Shown here piece by piece: positions 24,291 to 33,111 of a stretch of DNA of 43,988 nt. Under the pieces are notes generated by a model. The model had not been told where the DNA came from, did not search any database, and worked only from the letters and a program-made list of their open reading frames with translations. Origin of the DNA: Gordonia oryzae (lineage in GTDB: Bacteria; Actinomycetota; Actinomycetes; Mycobacteriales; Mycobacteriaceae); assembly GCF_003797185.1 (NCBI RefSeq), contig NZ_RKMH01000022.1, positions 1 through 43,988 of the forward strand, written 5' to 3'. Made by a program: the position numbers and the translations under genes. Position 1 is the first letter of the stretch, and each line of letters begins with the position of its first letter.

Positions 24291-25184
24291 TCAGGACATC
24301 AGGTCGCGGGCCGAGAACGTACGATGCGGGTCGCGGTCGGCGAAGTAGCTGCTCAGCGTCGTGGCGAGATCCTCGTCGTCCCATCTATCCCCCTCCGCGA
24401 TGAAGACCTCATCCACAGTGGGCGCGGCCATCACCATGACTCGGGGACCGTACACGACGAATACCTGCCCCGTGACCGAATCGGCGTCCGGGCCGGCGAG
24501 GTAGGTGACGAGTCGGACGACGTGATCGGGCGAGAGCGGATCGACGCCGTCACCGGGTACGTCACCGAAGACCGCCGCGGTCATCGCGGTGCGCGCCCGC
24601 GGGCAGATCGCATTGGCGCGAACCCCGTAGCGGGCCAACGCCCGCGACGCCGACATGGTCAGCGCGGTGATGCCGGCCTTGGCCGCGGCGTAGTTCGCCT
24701 GGCCCTCCGGCCCCAGCAATCCGGCCTCGCTGGAGGTGTTGACGATGCGCCCGTAGACGGGACCGCCGGCCGCCTTGGATTCGGCTCGCCAGTGGGCGGC
24801 GGCGTTGCGGGTGAGCAGGAAGTGGCCGCGCAGGTGGACCCGGATGACCAGATCCCAGTCGTCGTCGGTGAGGTTGAACAGCATCTTGTCGCGAACGACC
24901 CCGGCATTGTTCACCACGATGTGTAGCCCGCCGAGTTCGGCGGTGGCCGTGCGCATGAGCTCGGCGGCGGTGGCCGAGTCCGAGATGTCGCCGGGTACCG
25001 GTATCGCGGTGCCCCCGGACGCGGCGATCTCGTCGATCACATCGCTCGCGTCAAGCGCGCTCGCAAGATCGTTGACGATGACCGTCGCGCCGTGGCCGGC
25101 GAGTCCGAGCGCCTCGGCGCGACCCAAACCGGCACCCGCGCCGGTGACCACCGCAACGCGCCCCTCCAACGATCCAGCAGCCAC
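24291..25184 (-). CDS. hsd4A: Hsd4A, steroid side-chain 3-hydroxyacyl-CoA / 17-beta-hydroxysteroid dehydrogenase
   Basis: This 297-aa SDR matches Rv3502c in type and position. TGAGAGLG (14-21) binds NAD, and NNAG (92-95), Ser151/152, Tyr165 and Lys169 (YAAAK) form the active site. The family oxidises 3-hydroxyacyl-CoA intermediates during sterol side-chain beta-oxidation and also 17-hydroxysteroids. The start GTG at 25184 has GGAGG 8 nt upstream; the ORF continues further but crosses the KstR box. It lies directly downstream of a KstR box and leads into the mce4 genes, so both uptake and catabolism respond to KstR. Confidence 0.92.
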   Translation of the reverse strand: MAAGSLEGRVAVVTGAGAGLGRAEALGLAGHGATVIVNDLASALDASDVIDEIAASGGTAIPVPGDISDSATAAELMRTATAELGGLHIVVNNAGVVRDKMLFNLTDDDWDLVIRVHLRGHFLLTRNAAAHWRAESKAAGGPVYGRIVNTSSEAGLLGPEGQANYAAAKAGITALTMSASRALARYGVRANAICPRARTAMTAAVFGDVPGDGVDPLSPDHVVRLVTYLAGPDADSVTGQVFVVYGPRVMVMAAPTVDEVFIAEGDRWDDEDLATTLSSYFADRDPHRTFSARDLMS

Positions 25185-25220
25185 TGCCAACCCCTCCAGC
25201 CGAACGCGGTGTGAAAAAAC

Positions 25221-25234
25221 TAGAACCTGTTCTA
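25221..25234. promoter_or_regulatory. KstR box upstream of hsd4A-mce4
   Basis: TAGAACCTGTTCTA fits TnnAACnnGTTnnA completely. It lies 37 bp upstream of the hsd4A start, in the 97-bp gap after fdxD, and would control hsd4A and the mce4 genes behind it. Confidence 0.85.
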
Positions 25235-25281
25235 ACACGCTAACCGGTCCAGTCGTCAAGCCGGGGCGGTTTCGGCGAAAT

Positions 25282-25473
25282 TCACTCCTCGATCGACAGC
25301 GCCGACTTGGGGCAGTTCGCGACGACTTGACGCAGCTCCTCTTCGCGACCCACTGGTACCTCGTCTTCCAGAATGACCAGGTAGTCATCGTCATCGAGAT
25401 CGAAGATGTCGGGTGCCATTCCGACACAGATCGCGTTCGATTCGCACAGGTCGAAATCTGCCTTTATATGCAT
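25282..25473 (-). CDS. fdxD: FdxD, small 3Fe-4S-type ferredoxin
   Basis: This 63-aa acidic ferredoxin has Cys10 and Cys16 (CESNAIC) and Cys54 in NCPKSA, the C-x5-C...C-P pattern of actinobacterial 3Fe-4S ferredoxins that donate electrons to P450s. The ATG at 25473 follows AAGGAGGAG at ideal spacing; longer starts would cross the shared KstR box. Equivalent to Rv3503c. It may serve the P450 encoded at 33970 or a steroid P450 encoded elsewhere. Its promoter is divergent from fadE26 and shares the box at 25527-25540. Confidence 0.93.
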   Translation of the reverse strand: MHIKADFDLCESNAICVGMAPDIFDLDDDDYLVILEDEVPVGREEELRQVVANCPKSALSIEE

Positions 25474-25526
25474 CGACTCGCTCCTCCTTAGCGTGCCCGC
25501 TGGTTGACGGGCTGTGTCAAACAGGT

Positions 25527-25540
25527 TAGAACGTGTTGCA
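25527..25540. promoter_or_regulatory. KstR box between divergent fdxD and fadE26
   Basis: TAGAACGTGTTGCA fits TnnAACnnGTTnnA, with only one half fully palindromic. It lies 53 bp upstream of fdxD and 46 bp upstream of fadE26, so one repressor dimer could govern both directions. Confidence 0.8.
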
Positions 25541-25586
25541 GATATTGGCGAGTCCCCCACCGATAGATCCACGACGGAGTCCATCC

Positions 25587-26804
25587 ATGCGCATTGCCTA
25601 CACCGACGAGCAATCGGCGCTGCGGCGCGAATTGCGCGCCTACTTCACCGATCTGATGACCGAGGACCGGCGGGCGGCACTCACCGGCGGTGACGGTGAA
25701 CTCGGCGAGGGGGACGCCTATCGCGACGTGGTACGTCAGATGGGTGCCGACGGCTGGCTCGCACTTGGGTGGCCTACCGAGTACGGCGGCCAGAACCGCT
25801 CAATGATGGATCAACTGATCTTCACCGACGAGGCAGCGATCGCCGGGGCGCCGGTGCCCTTCCTGACCATCAACTCGGTGGCACCGACAATCATGCACTA
25901 CGGCACCGACGAGCAGAAGGCGTTCTTCTTGCCGCGCATCGCCGCGGGCGAATTGCATTTCTCCATCGGCTATTCCGAGCCCGGCGCCGGAACCGACCTC
26001 GCCGGTCTACGGACCACCGCAGTTCGCGACGGTGACGACTACGTCATCAACGGGCAGAAGATGTGGACGTCGTTGATCGCCTACGCCGACTACATCTGGC
26101 TCGCGTGTCGCACCGACCCGGCGACCCTCACCGACGAGGGGCGAGCCCGCGGACTCAAACGCCACCAAGGCATCTCGGTGCTGATCGTGCCCGCCAACGC
26201 CGATGGATTCTCCTACACCCCGGTGCACACCATGGCCGGTGTCGACACCAGCGCCACCTACTACTCCGACGTCCGGGTGCCGGTGAGTTCGCGGGTAGGC
26301 GAAGAGGGCCGGGGCTGGTCGCTGGTCACCAATCAGCTCAATAACGAACGGGTGGCTCTGTGCAGCGCCGCCCCGATCCAGACCGCGCTGCGGGAAACAC
26401 TGGCCTGGGCGCAGCAGACGAAAACCGCCGACGGACAACGCCTGGTCGACACCGAGTGGGTTCGCCAGAACCTGGCGCGGGTACACGCCAAGGTCGAGTT
26501 CCTCAAACTGCTCAACTGGAAGATCGCCTCGGCGGCCAGCTCCGGTGGCGCGCCGAGCCCCGCCGACGCCTCGGCCACCAAGGTCTACGGTACCGAGTTC
26601 GCCACCGAGGCCTACCGATTGCTGATGGAGGTCCTCGGTCCCGCCGCAACCATCCGGGCGGGCAGTCCGCGAGCGCACCTGCTCGGTCGCCTCGAACGGT
26701 TCCAGCGCACCTCGCTGATCCTCACCTTCGGTGGCGGTACCAACGAGGTCCAGCGCGACATCATCGCGATGACCGCCCTCGGCCTGCCCCGTCAGCGACG
26801 CTGA
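25587..26804 (+). CDS. fadE26: FadE26 (ChsE4), steroid-CoA acyl-CoA dehydrogenase, alpha subunit
   Basis: This 405-aa acyl-CoA dehydrogenase matches Rv3504. FSIGYSEPGAGTDLAGL and GQKMWTS are the FAD/substrate loops, and the C-terminal FGGGTNEVQRDIIA lacks the Glu of ordinary enzymes. The catalytic base is probably Glu254 (NNERVAL), which I take to align with the reported catalytic Glu of M. tuberculosis ChsE4. With FadE27 it forms the ChsE4-ChsE5 alpha2-beta2 enzyme that dehydrogenates 3-oxo-cholest-4-en-26-oyl-CoA in the first side-chain cycle. The ATG at 25587 gives the family length. It leads the fadE26-fadE27-fadD17 operon. Confidence 0.94.
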   Translation: MRIAYTDEQSALRRELRAYFTDLMTEDRRAALTGGDGELGEGDAYRDVVRQMGADGWLALGWPTEYGGQNRSMMDQLIFTDEAAIAGAPVPFLTINSVAPTIMHYGTDEQKAFFLPRIAAGELHFSIGYSEPGAGTDLAGLRTTAVRDGDDYVINGQKMWTSLIAYADYIWLACRTDPATLTDEGRARGLKRHQGISVLIVPANADGFSYTPVHTMAGVDTSATYYSDVRVPVSSRVGEEGRGWSLVTNQLNNERVALCSAAPIQTALRETLAWAQQTKTADGQRLVDTEWVRQNLARVHAKVEFLKLLNWKIASAASSGGAPSPADASATKVYGTEFATEAYRLLMEVLGPAATIRAGSPRAHLLGRLERFQRTSLILTFGGGTNEVQRDIIAMTALGLPRQRR

Positions 26805-26839
26805 TCGCCGCCCATCCATCCCGACGCGAGAGCTGCACA

Positions 26840-27982
26840 ATGGATTTCACACTCCCCGAAGTGACCGAGGACCTACGCGGGCTCGCCCGTGACATCACCG
26901 AGAAGGTGAGCACCGACGAGCGGGTAGCACTGCTCGAGTCCGACGACGCCGCACTCGACGATGCGCTGTGGCGCGAACTCGGCGCGGCCGGACTCCTCGG
27001 CCTCGAGGTGGGGCCGGAGGTCGCTGGCGACGCCGGCGCCGGTCAGTCGATCCTCGAATCGATCACCGTCGCCGAGCAATTGGGTCGCGGGCTCGCCCGG
27101 GTGCCGTACGGACTGCACGCCATCGCCGCACTTCCTGCAATCGCCACGCACGGTTCGGCAACGCTTCGGGATCGTCTCGTCGACGATGCCGCGAGGGGCA
27201 CGGCCGTGCTCACCGTCGCCCTCGAAGAGGACCTCGGGACCGGCTCTGATCATCCGCAGACCCTGCTGAATCGCACCGAATACGGCTGGTCCCTCACCGG
27301 ATCCAAGGTCAACGTTGCCTATGCCGGCGCCGCCACGGCGATCGTGGTCAACGCGATGTCGCCAGACGGGGTTCGCGCGGTGGTCGTCGACACCCACGCC
27401 GCGGGGATCGGCCTCACCCCTACTCCGTCCACCGGGAAGACGCCGACCTTCGTCGTGGATTTCGACGGCGTGGTCGTCGACGACGACCAGGTATTGGATG
27501 GTGGCGCGGACACCGTCGCCGACATCGTTGATCGCGCAACCCTGGCGGTGTGTGCCGATCAGTCCGGAACGCTCTCCCGTGCACTGGAACTCACCGCCAC
27601 CTATGCTGTCGAACGGGAGCAATTCGGTAAGCCGATCGGAACGTTCCAGGCGGTCGCTCAACGACTCGCCGACGGCTACATCGACACCCAGGGACTGTCG
27701 CTGACCACGCTCGCCGCGGCGTGGCAATTCACCCGGATCGCCGACGAGGACAGCGACGACGGTGGATTGCACGTCTCGGTGCAGACCGCCAAGTTCTGGG
27801 CATGCGACGCCGGACATCGAGTGGCGCACACCGCGGTCCACGTCCATGGGGGCGTCGGCCTGGACACTACCCACCCGGTACACCGGTATTTCCTGCGCGC
27901 CAAGCAGAACGAGTACACCCTCGGGTCCGCACCGATCACACTCGTAGCCATCGGCACCGCACTGGCAGCGGCACCGGCCTGA
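26840..27982 (+). CDS. fadE27: FadE27 (ChsE5), partner subunit of steroid-CoA dehydrogenase
   Basis: This 380-aa acyl-CoA dehydrogenase-like protein matches Rv3505. It has AVEREQFGKPIGTFQAVAQR and HVHGGVGLD, which build the FAD site, but no obvious catalytic Glu, fitting its role as the non-catalytic partner of FadE26 that completes the FAD pocket. It follows fadE26 after 35 bp; the only upstream aid is a weak GAG before the ATG at 26840. The ORF is open 160 codons further up, but that overlaps fadE26 in another frame. Both subunits are needed for activity in the studied homologues. Confidence 0.93.
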   Translation: MDFTLPEVTEDLRGLARDITEKVSTDERVALLESDDAALDDALWRELGAAGLLGLEVGPEVAGDAGAGQSILESITVAEQLGRGLARVPYGLHAIAALPAIATHGSATLRDRLVDDAARGTAVLTVALEEDLGTGSDHPQTLLNRTEYGWSLTGSKVNVAYAGAATAIVVNAMSPDGVRAVVVDTHAAGIGLTPTPSTGKTPTFVVDFDGVVVDDDQVLDGGADTVADIVDRATLAVCADQSGTLSRALELTATYAVEREQFGKPIGTFQAVAQRLADGYIDTQGLSLTTLAAAWQFTRIADEDSDDGGLHVSVQTAKFWACDAGHRVAHTAVHVHGGVGLDTTHPVHRYFLRAKQNEYTLGSAPITLVAIGTALAAAPA

Positions 27983-27998
27983 TGACCGGGCCACGTCC

Positions 27999-29534
27999 AT
28001 GACCGAACCGTCGACAGCGGTAGCCCTTGGGTCGTCCACCGCGACAATCACCTCCCTGTTGTCGGCGCTGACCGATGTCGACGACCGTGGTATCGAGCAC
28101 GAGGGCGGCTTCCTCTCGTATGCCGAGCACCTACGGCAATCGGCGAACTGTGCTCGGCGTCTGCGCGAGCAGTTGGGCGACACCACGACGCCCCATATCG
28201 GGGTGCTGCTGGACAACGTTGTGGAGTTCAGCATCCTGGTGGCCGCAGCCGCGCTCGACGGCCTGGTGATCGTCGGTCTCAACACGACGCGGCGCGGTGC
28301 CGCGCTGGCCGCCGACATCACCCGCGCCGACTGTCGGTTCGTGCTCGTCGACGACCACACCGCACCGTTGTTGGCCGACGTACCGCTCGATGTCCCGGTG
28401 CACCGGGTGAGCCGCTACACCGAGCCCGATTCCGTGGCGGCGCCGACAATTGCCCGAGAGTCATCCCCGGACGAGTTGCTGATGCTGATCTTCACCTCGG
28501 GGACCACGGGCGACCCCAAGGCCGTGCGGTGCACCCAACGCACCTTTGCCGCGGCCGGGGTGATGCTCGCCGAACGGTTCGGGATCGGCGCCGACGACGT
28601 CGTCGGACTGTCGATGCCGATGTTCCATTCCAATGCGATGATCGCCGGGTGGTCGGTGGCGCTGGCCGGTGGTGCGTCGATGGTGTTGCGCCGCAAGTTC
28701 TCCGCGAGCGGATTCGTGGCCGACGTCAGACATCGCGGGGTCACCTACGCCAACTATGTCGGTAAGCCGCTCAACTACATCCTCGCCACCCCGGAGTCCC
28801 CCGACGATGCGACGTCGAGTCTGCGCATCATGTACGGAAACGAGGCCACGGCGGCCGATCGGGAACGCTTCGCCGCGCGGTTCGGCTGCCGGGTGGTCGA
28901 CGGCTTCGGTTCCACCGAGGGAGGCGTCGCCATCACCCGAACCCCCGACACTCCCGTGGATGCGTTGGGCCCCATGCTCCCTCCGGTCGCGGTAGTCAAC
29001 CTGGACTCCGGTACGCCGACGCGCATCGGGGAAATCGGCGAGATCGTGAACACCTCGGGACCAGGCCTGTTCAGCGGCTACTACAACAGCCCGGAGGCGA
29101 CCGCCGAGCGGATGCGCGGCGGCATCTACCACACCGGCGACCTGGCCTGGGTCGACGACGCCGGTTACCTCCACTTCGCCGGCCGCCTCGGCGACTGGAT
29201 GCGCGTCGACGGTGAGAACCTGGGAACCGGACCGATCGAACGAATTCTGCTGCGGCATCCAAGCGTCCGCCAGGTTGCCGTCTTCGGCGTCGGTGTCGAA
29301 ATCGGCGATGAGATCGAAGCCGTGCTGGTGACCGACGGCGATCTCGACCCGGCCGAGTTGACCGATTTCCTCTCTGCCCAAGACGATCTCGGACCGAAGC
29401 AATGGCCGCACCGGATTCGCGTCGTCGATGCCCTACCGGAGACGGCCACCTTCAAAACCCTCAAGCACCGGCTACGGGAAGCCGCCGAGCCGCCGACCTG
29501 GGTCCGGGTCGGCGGGCGATACCGACGGCCCTGA
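27999..29534 (+). CDS. fadD17: FadD17, steroid-CoA ligase
   Basis: This 511-aa ANL-superfamily ligase adenylates a steroid side-chain acid and couples it to CoA. LIFTSGTTGDPKAV (163-176) is the AMP-binding P-loop, FGSTEGG is the second motif, and YHTGDLAWVDDAGYLHFAGR is the hinge region; the C-terminal TFKTLKHRL holds the catalytic Lys. Position after fadE27 matches Rv3506. M. tuberculosis FadD17 prefers the C5-side-chain steroid acid, FadD19 the C8 one. It follows fadE27 after 16 bp and ends the operon. The acid-binding pocket could not be judged from the sequence alone. Confidence 0.93.
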   Translation: MTEPSTAVALGSSTATITSLLSALTDVDDRGIEHEGGFLSYAEHLRQSANCARRLREQLGDTTTPHIGVLLDNVVEFSILVAAAALDGLVIVGLNTTRRGAALAADITRADCRFVLVDDHTAPLLADVPLDVPVHRVSRYTEPDSVAAPTIARESSPDELLMLIFTSGTTGDPKAVRCTQRTFAAAGVMLAERFGIGADDVVGLSMPMFHSNAMIAGWSVALAGGASMVLRRKFSASGFVADVRHRGVTYANYVGKPLNYILATPESPDDATSSLRIMYGNEATAADRERFAARFGCRVVDGFGSTEGGVAITRTPDTPVDALGPMLPPVAVVNLDSGTPTRIGEIGEIVNTSGPGLFSGYYNSPEATAERMRGGIYHTGDLAWVDDAGYLHFAGRLGDWMRVDGENLGTGPIERILLRHPSVRQVAVFGVGVEIGDEIEAVLVTDGDLDPAELTDFLSAQDDLGPKQWPHRIRVVDALPETATFKTLKHRLREAAEPPTWVRVGGRYRRP

Positions 29535-29569
29535 CGTCCGAGCTGGACGACAACACCGTCGGCACAGCA

Positions 29570-29674
29570 GGCCTCGAAGCTCCTCGCTATCGCCCCTGGG
29601 CACCTCGACCACCGGGGGTTGGGACGGGTGAGCATCATCTATCGATGGTCGAGGCGCGTGCGGCGAGCCTCGAG
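29570..29674. repeat. Dispersed GGTCGAGG-type inverted repeats, cluster 1
   Basis: Two arms of one repeat family: 29570-29611 (starts GGCCTCGAAGCTCC, ends CACCTCGACCA) and 29646-29674 (starts TGGTCGAGGC, ends GCGAGCCTCGAG). They face each other. The same arms recur at 30001-30197. Such TGGTCGAGGTGC...CTCGAGACC repeats are common in genomes of this group, to my knowledge, with no coding function. The second arm runs into the HNH remnant that follows. Confidence 0.7.
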
Positions 29675-29920
29675 CATTGGGCAGATGGTGGTCCCACCGA
29701 CCTCGACAACGGCTGCCTCCTCTGCACCAGCTGCCACGACGACGTCCACCACCACGCCGACGCCGGGAGCGCAGCGAGCGGGCCGAATCAGCACTGGGAC
29801 ATCATCATGGGATTCGACCGACACCCCTGGCTGATCCCGCCCGCCAGCATCGACCCGATACGCCGGCCGGTGCCGCCGTATCACCGACGAACCATGCGAC
29901 TCGACGACGTAGCAGCCTGA
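29645..29920 (+). pseudogene. C-terminal remnant of a DUF222/HNH-endonuclease (13E12 family)
   Basis: The last 75 or so codons contain the HNH core in order: HWADGGPTDLDNGCLLCTSC, HDDVHHH and W-D-I-I-M-G, followed by HPWLIPPASIDPIRRPVPPY, typical of the end of DUF222/HNH proteins of this group. The N-terminal DUF222 region and a start are missing, and the reading frame enters from a dispersed repeat. It is a decayed fragment, not a functional nuclease. The product would bind and cut DNA if whole. Confidence 0.7.
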
Positions 29921-30000
29921 CCTACCCTGCCCCACAACCTGATTCCCCGCACCCGGAACGGCCGGGACCGCATCTGTTGTTTGAGAAATCCCCGTCCCGA

Positions 30001-30197
30001 TGGTCGAGGTACGTCGTGCCCGTGGCCCAGAAGCCCTTCGGCACAGGAGGTCTCGAGGCCCTTCGCTAGCTCTTCTCGGCACCTCGACCATCGCGATGGG
30101 ACGGCTCACCAGGCGGGAGAAGTGTCAGCATCCGTCGATGGCATGCGTCATCCCCGGCTAGTCGAGGTGCGGGCCGCGTGCGGCGAGCCTCAAGACC
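30001..30197. repeat. Dispersed GGTCGAGG-type inverted repeats, cluster 2
   Basis: Three arms of the same family: 30001-30060 (starts TGGTCGAGGTACGTC), 30049-30090 (GGTCTCGAGGCCC to CACCTCGACCA) and 30159-30197 (TAGTCGAGGTGCGGG to CTCAAGACC). The arms alternate in direction. The stretch 29921-30229 holds nothing else I can support. Confidence 0.65.
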
Positions 30198-30212
30198 ACC
30201 TGCACCAGCACT

Positions 30213-30229
30213 GGTTTCGTTCCGAAACG
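30213..30229. terminator. Weak hairpin after the NMO gene
   Basis: GTTTCG-ttc-CGAAAC (30214-30228) is a perfect 6-bp inverted repeat just past the stop of the minus-strand NMO gene at 30230. The loop is only 3 nt and there is no U-tract. It may be a terminator or only a small palindrome. Confidence 0.3.
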
Positions 30230-31369
30230 CTACCCCTTCAGCGTCTTGTGCATCCGGACGACGGCTTGCTTATATTCGGCGACCATGTCGTCGATCAGCT
30301 CGGCGACCGGGGTGATCGTGTTCAGGCGTCCGACGATCTGACCGGCGGGCATCGCCACAACCCCGGGGTCGCTCGACGAGGAAAGCCGGGCGTGCGCCTC
30401 GGAGACGAGGATATTCTGCAGCGGCATCGGCAGCGGCTCCGGTGCGCCCTGGGCGTCCCACGCATCGGTCCACTTGGTCTTGAGCAGTCGAGCGGGCTTG
30501 CCGGAATAGATCCGGCGCCGCACGGTATCCCGCGAGCTGGCGTCGAGCAGCGCCTGCTGCACGGTCGACGGCCCCTCATGCCCCTCGGGCGCACCTAGTT
30601 TGTACTCGGCGGCGGTGAGCCAGTAGGTCCCCATCCAGACACCTTGTGCGCCCAGGGCAATCGCGGCAGCGATCTGTCGGCCGCTACCGACGCCGCCCGC
30701 CGCCAACACCGGCGCCCGGTCGCCGACGGCATCGACGAGTTCGGGCCACAGGATCATCGACGTCACCTCACCGGTGTGACCGCCACCCTCGTACCCCTGG
30801 GCGATGACGATGTCGACTCCGGCGTCGACGTGATGCAGCGCATGGTCTTTCGCACCCGCCAGAGCGGCCACCAACACACCGTGGTCGTGGGCGGTGGCGA
30901 TGACATCGGAGGGGGGTGATCCGAGGGCATTGGCGATGAGCGCGATCTGGCCGTACTTGTCGGCGTGCGTCATCGCGACGTCGACGTGCGAACGCGCCAC
31001 CGAATGCAGCCATCCAAGTACTCCGGCATTGACCCGGTCGCCGTCGGGCAGTGGCGGCACACCGAGGTCGTCGAGTGTGCGTTCGACGAACGCACGATGC
31101 TCGGGCGGGATCATCGAGTCCAGATCGGTGTGGCTGCCCTCGGTGGGGATCTTCGCGGGCATCACGATATCGACGCCGAACGGCTTGCCGTCGGTGTTGT
31201 CGTGCATCCACTCGAGGACCTCGTCGAGTTCTTCCGGATCATTGAACCGCACACACCCCAGAACACCGAGGCCGCCGGCCCGGCTGATCGCCGCGGCCAC
31301 ATGTTGGCTCGGCGTGAATCCGAAGATCGGATAGTCGATCCCGAATTGTGTTGCCAGTGCTGTCTTCAT
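30230..31369 (-). CDS. Nitronate-monooxygenase-family flavoprotein
   Basis: This 379-aa protein is a TIM-barrel FMN enzyme of the 2-nitropropane dioxygenase/nitronate monooxygenase family. The FMN motifs are VDIVIAQGYEGGGHTGEV and AAGGVGSGRQIAAAIALGAQ. Its ATG overlaps the fadD19 stop (ATGA at 31369-31366), so the two are co-transcribed under the KstR box. Family members in sterol clusters are not true nitronate enzymes; IpdC (Rv3553) reduces a steroid-ring CoA intermediate. By coupling to fadD19, this one might act on a side-chain or ring intermediate. No direct evidence names the substrate. Confidence 0.85.
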   Translation of the reverse strand: MKTALATQFGIDYPIFGFTPSQHVAAAISRAGGLGVLGCVRFNDPEELDEVLEWMHDNTDGKPFGVDIVMPAKIPTEGSHTDLDSMIPPEHRAFVERTLDDLGVPPLPDGDRVNAGVLGWLHSVARSHVDVAMTHADKYGQIALIANALGSPPSDVIATAHDHGVLVAALAGAKDHALHHVDAGVDIVIAQGYEGGGHTGEVTSMILWPELVDAVGDRAPVLAAGGVGSGRQIAAAIALGAQGVWMGTYWLTAAEYKLGAPEGHEGPSTVQQALLDASSRDTVRRRIYSGKPARLLKTKWTDAWDAQGAPEPLPMPLQNILVSEAHARLSSSSDPGVVAMPAGQIVGRLNTITPVAELIDDMVAEYKQAVVRMHKTLKG

Positions 31370-33030
31370 CGAGTGGCCCCTTTGACCTCGGTGTCTGCTA
31401 TTTCATCGGCCGGGCGGCTGTCGGTAACCGACGCCGCCCACCGGTAGTCGGGCTTGCCCGCGGGTGATCGTTTGATCTCATCGACAAACCACACGCTGCG
31501 CGGTGTCTTGTAGCCCGCCAGTTCTTTGCGCACCGCAGCGGCGAGATCTTCGAGGGTGGGCCGCGTCGAGTCTCGCGCGGCGATCACCGCGGCGACGCGC
31601 TGCCCGAACCGATCGTCGGCAACCCCGACGACGACGGTGTCAAAGACGTCGGGATGTCCTTTGAGCGCCGCTTCTACCTCTTCGGGATAGACCTTCTCGC
31701 CACCGGTGTTGATCGACATCGATCCGCGGCCCAGCATGGTGATGGTGCCGTCTGCCTCAACCCGGGCGAAATCCCCCGGGATCGAGTAACGAATCCCGTT
31801 GAATTCCTTGAACGTCTTCGCCGACTTCTCCGGATCGTTGTGATAGTGCAGCGGGATGTGACCGGCGCGTGCGAGCACCCCGACCTCACCGGTGCCAGGC
31901 TCGACCTGGGTACCATCCTCGCGCAGCACATGGGTGTGCTTGTCGGCGTTGACCCGTGGCGCGCCGACGTGTGACTCGCCCTTGACCACGGCGGCCATCC
32001 CGCCGAATCCGGTCTCCGACGACCCGATCGCGTCGATGATGATGACGTTCGGGAAGCGTTCGAGGAACTGCTCTTTGATACTCGGCGAGAACAGACACGC
32101 AGACGACGCCACGGAAACGAGGGTTGAGGTGTCATAGTCGCGCTGACCGAGTGCCTCGATCATTGGGCGCCCCATGGCATCTCCGGTGATGAACATGACG
32201 TTCACTCCGTGCCGGCCGACCGCCTCCCAGACGGCACGCGCGTCAAAATCGGGATACACTACCGCTTTTCCGCCGCTGAAGAGCGCCTGGAACACCGCCC
32301 ACTGCGAGCCGCCGTGGATGAACGGCGGGATCGGGAATCGGACGAGCTGCCCACCGGCGGCGCCGGTACGCGCATGCTCCCACTCGTCGGTGACCGGCTC
32401 ACCGGTGTACCAGTCGATGCCGCCACCGAGAACCCGCCAGACGTCGGCCTGCCGCCACACCACCCCCTTGGGTTTGCCGGTCGTGCCGCCGGTGTAGAGC
32501 ATGTAGAGGTCATCGTCGGAGCGCGCCTCGAAGTCACGCTCTATCGACTCGCCTTCGATCGCATCGTCATAGGAGACAGGCGCGGCGAGCGTTCCGATCT
32601 CGACGTCACTGCCGTCGGGAATGACGACCCGGTGGGCGACGACCGGCCGCACCCCACCGCCGTCGTCGCGATTCGACAACACGTTGCACACCCGCGTCGA
32701 ATACTGGCGTTCGTGAATGAGCACGGTCATCCCGGAATCGGAGAAGATGTGGTCGAGTTCGCCCTCGACGTAGCGGTAGTTGACGTTGACCATTACCGCC
32801 CGCGCTTTGAAAATCGCGACCATCGCCTCGACGGATTCGATCGTGTTTCGGCTGTACAAGCCGACTCGATCACCGGGCTGCACACCCAGCGACCGGAGGT
32901 GGTGCGCGAGGGCGTTGCTGCGGGCCTCGAGTTCGGCATAGGTACGCGAACGGTCGCCGGATTCGACGGCGGTGCGGTCCGGCATGAGGTCGACCGCATG
33001 CTCGACGAGGTCCCCGATCGTGAAAGCCAT
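31366..33030 (-). CDS. fadD19: FadD19, sterol side-chain CoA ligase
   Basis: This 554-aa ANL ligase matches Rv3515c. [15 protein letters not shown] (176-190) is the P-loop, [12 protein letters not shown] is the A5 motif and [20 protein letters not shown] the hinge region; the C-terminal [11 protein letters not shown] carries the catalytic Lys. FadD19 activates 3-oxo-cholest-4-en-26-oate and is required for C24-branched side chains in Rhodococcus. The ATG at 33030 lies 10 bp from the KstR box at 33041-33054, leaving space only for a very short leader. It is followed by the NMO-family gene with ATGA coupling. Confidence 0.94.
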   Translation of the reverse strand: MAFTIGDLVEHAVDLMPDRTAVESGDRSRTYAELEARSNALAHHLRSLGVQPGDRVGLYSRNTIESVEAMVAIFKARAVMVNVNYRYVEGELDHIFSDSGMTVLIHERQYSTRVCNVLSNRDDGGGVRPVVAHRVVIPDGSDVEIGTLAAPVSYDDAIEGESIERDFEARSDDDLYMLYTGGTTGKPKGVVWRQADVWRVLGGGIDWYTGEPVTDEWEHARTGAAGGQLVRFPIPPFIHGGSQWAVFQALFSGGKAVVYPDFDARAVWEAVGRHGVNVMFITGDAMGRPMIEALGQRDYDTSTLVSVASSACLFSPSIKEQFLERFPNVIIIDAIGSSETGFGGMAAVVKGESHVGAPRVNADKHTHVLREDGTQVEPGTGEVGVLARAGHIPLHYHNDPEKSAKTFKEFNGIRYSIPGDFARVEADGTITMLGRGSMSINTGGEKVYPEEVEAALKGHPDVFDTVVVGVADDRFGQRVAAVIAARDSTRPTLEDLAAAVRKELAGYKTPRSVWFVDEIKRSPAGKPDYRWAASVTDSRPADEIADTEVKGATR

Positions 33031-33040
33031 GACACGAAAC

Positions 33041-33054
33041 TAGAACGTGTTATC
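33041..33054. promoter_or_regulatory. KstR box between divergent fadD19 and echA19 (last base changed)
   Basis: TAGAACGTGTTATC fits TnnAACnnGTTnn but ends in C where the consensus has A. The core AACnnGTT is intact. It lies 10 bp from fadD19 and 57 bp from echA19, so binding would occlude both promoters. Confidence 0.75.
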
Positions 33055-33111
33055 GTTTCCGGCAAGAGCCTGTTCCGCCCACATGCCACTTCCACCGATC
33101 TGGGGGTCGAG

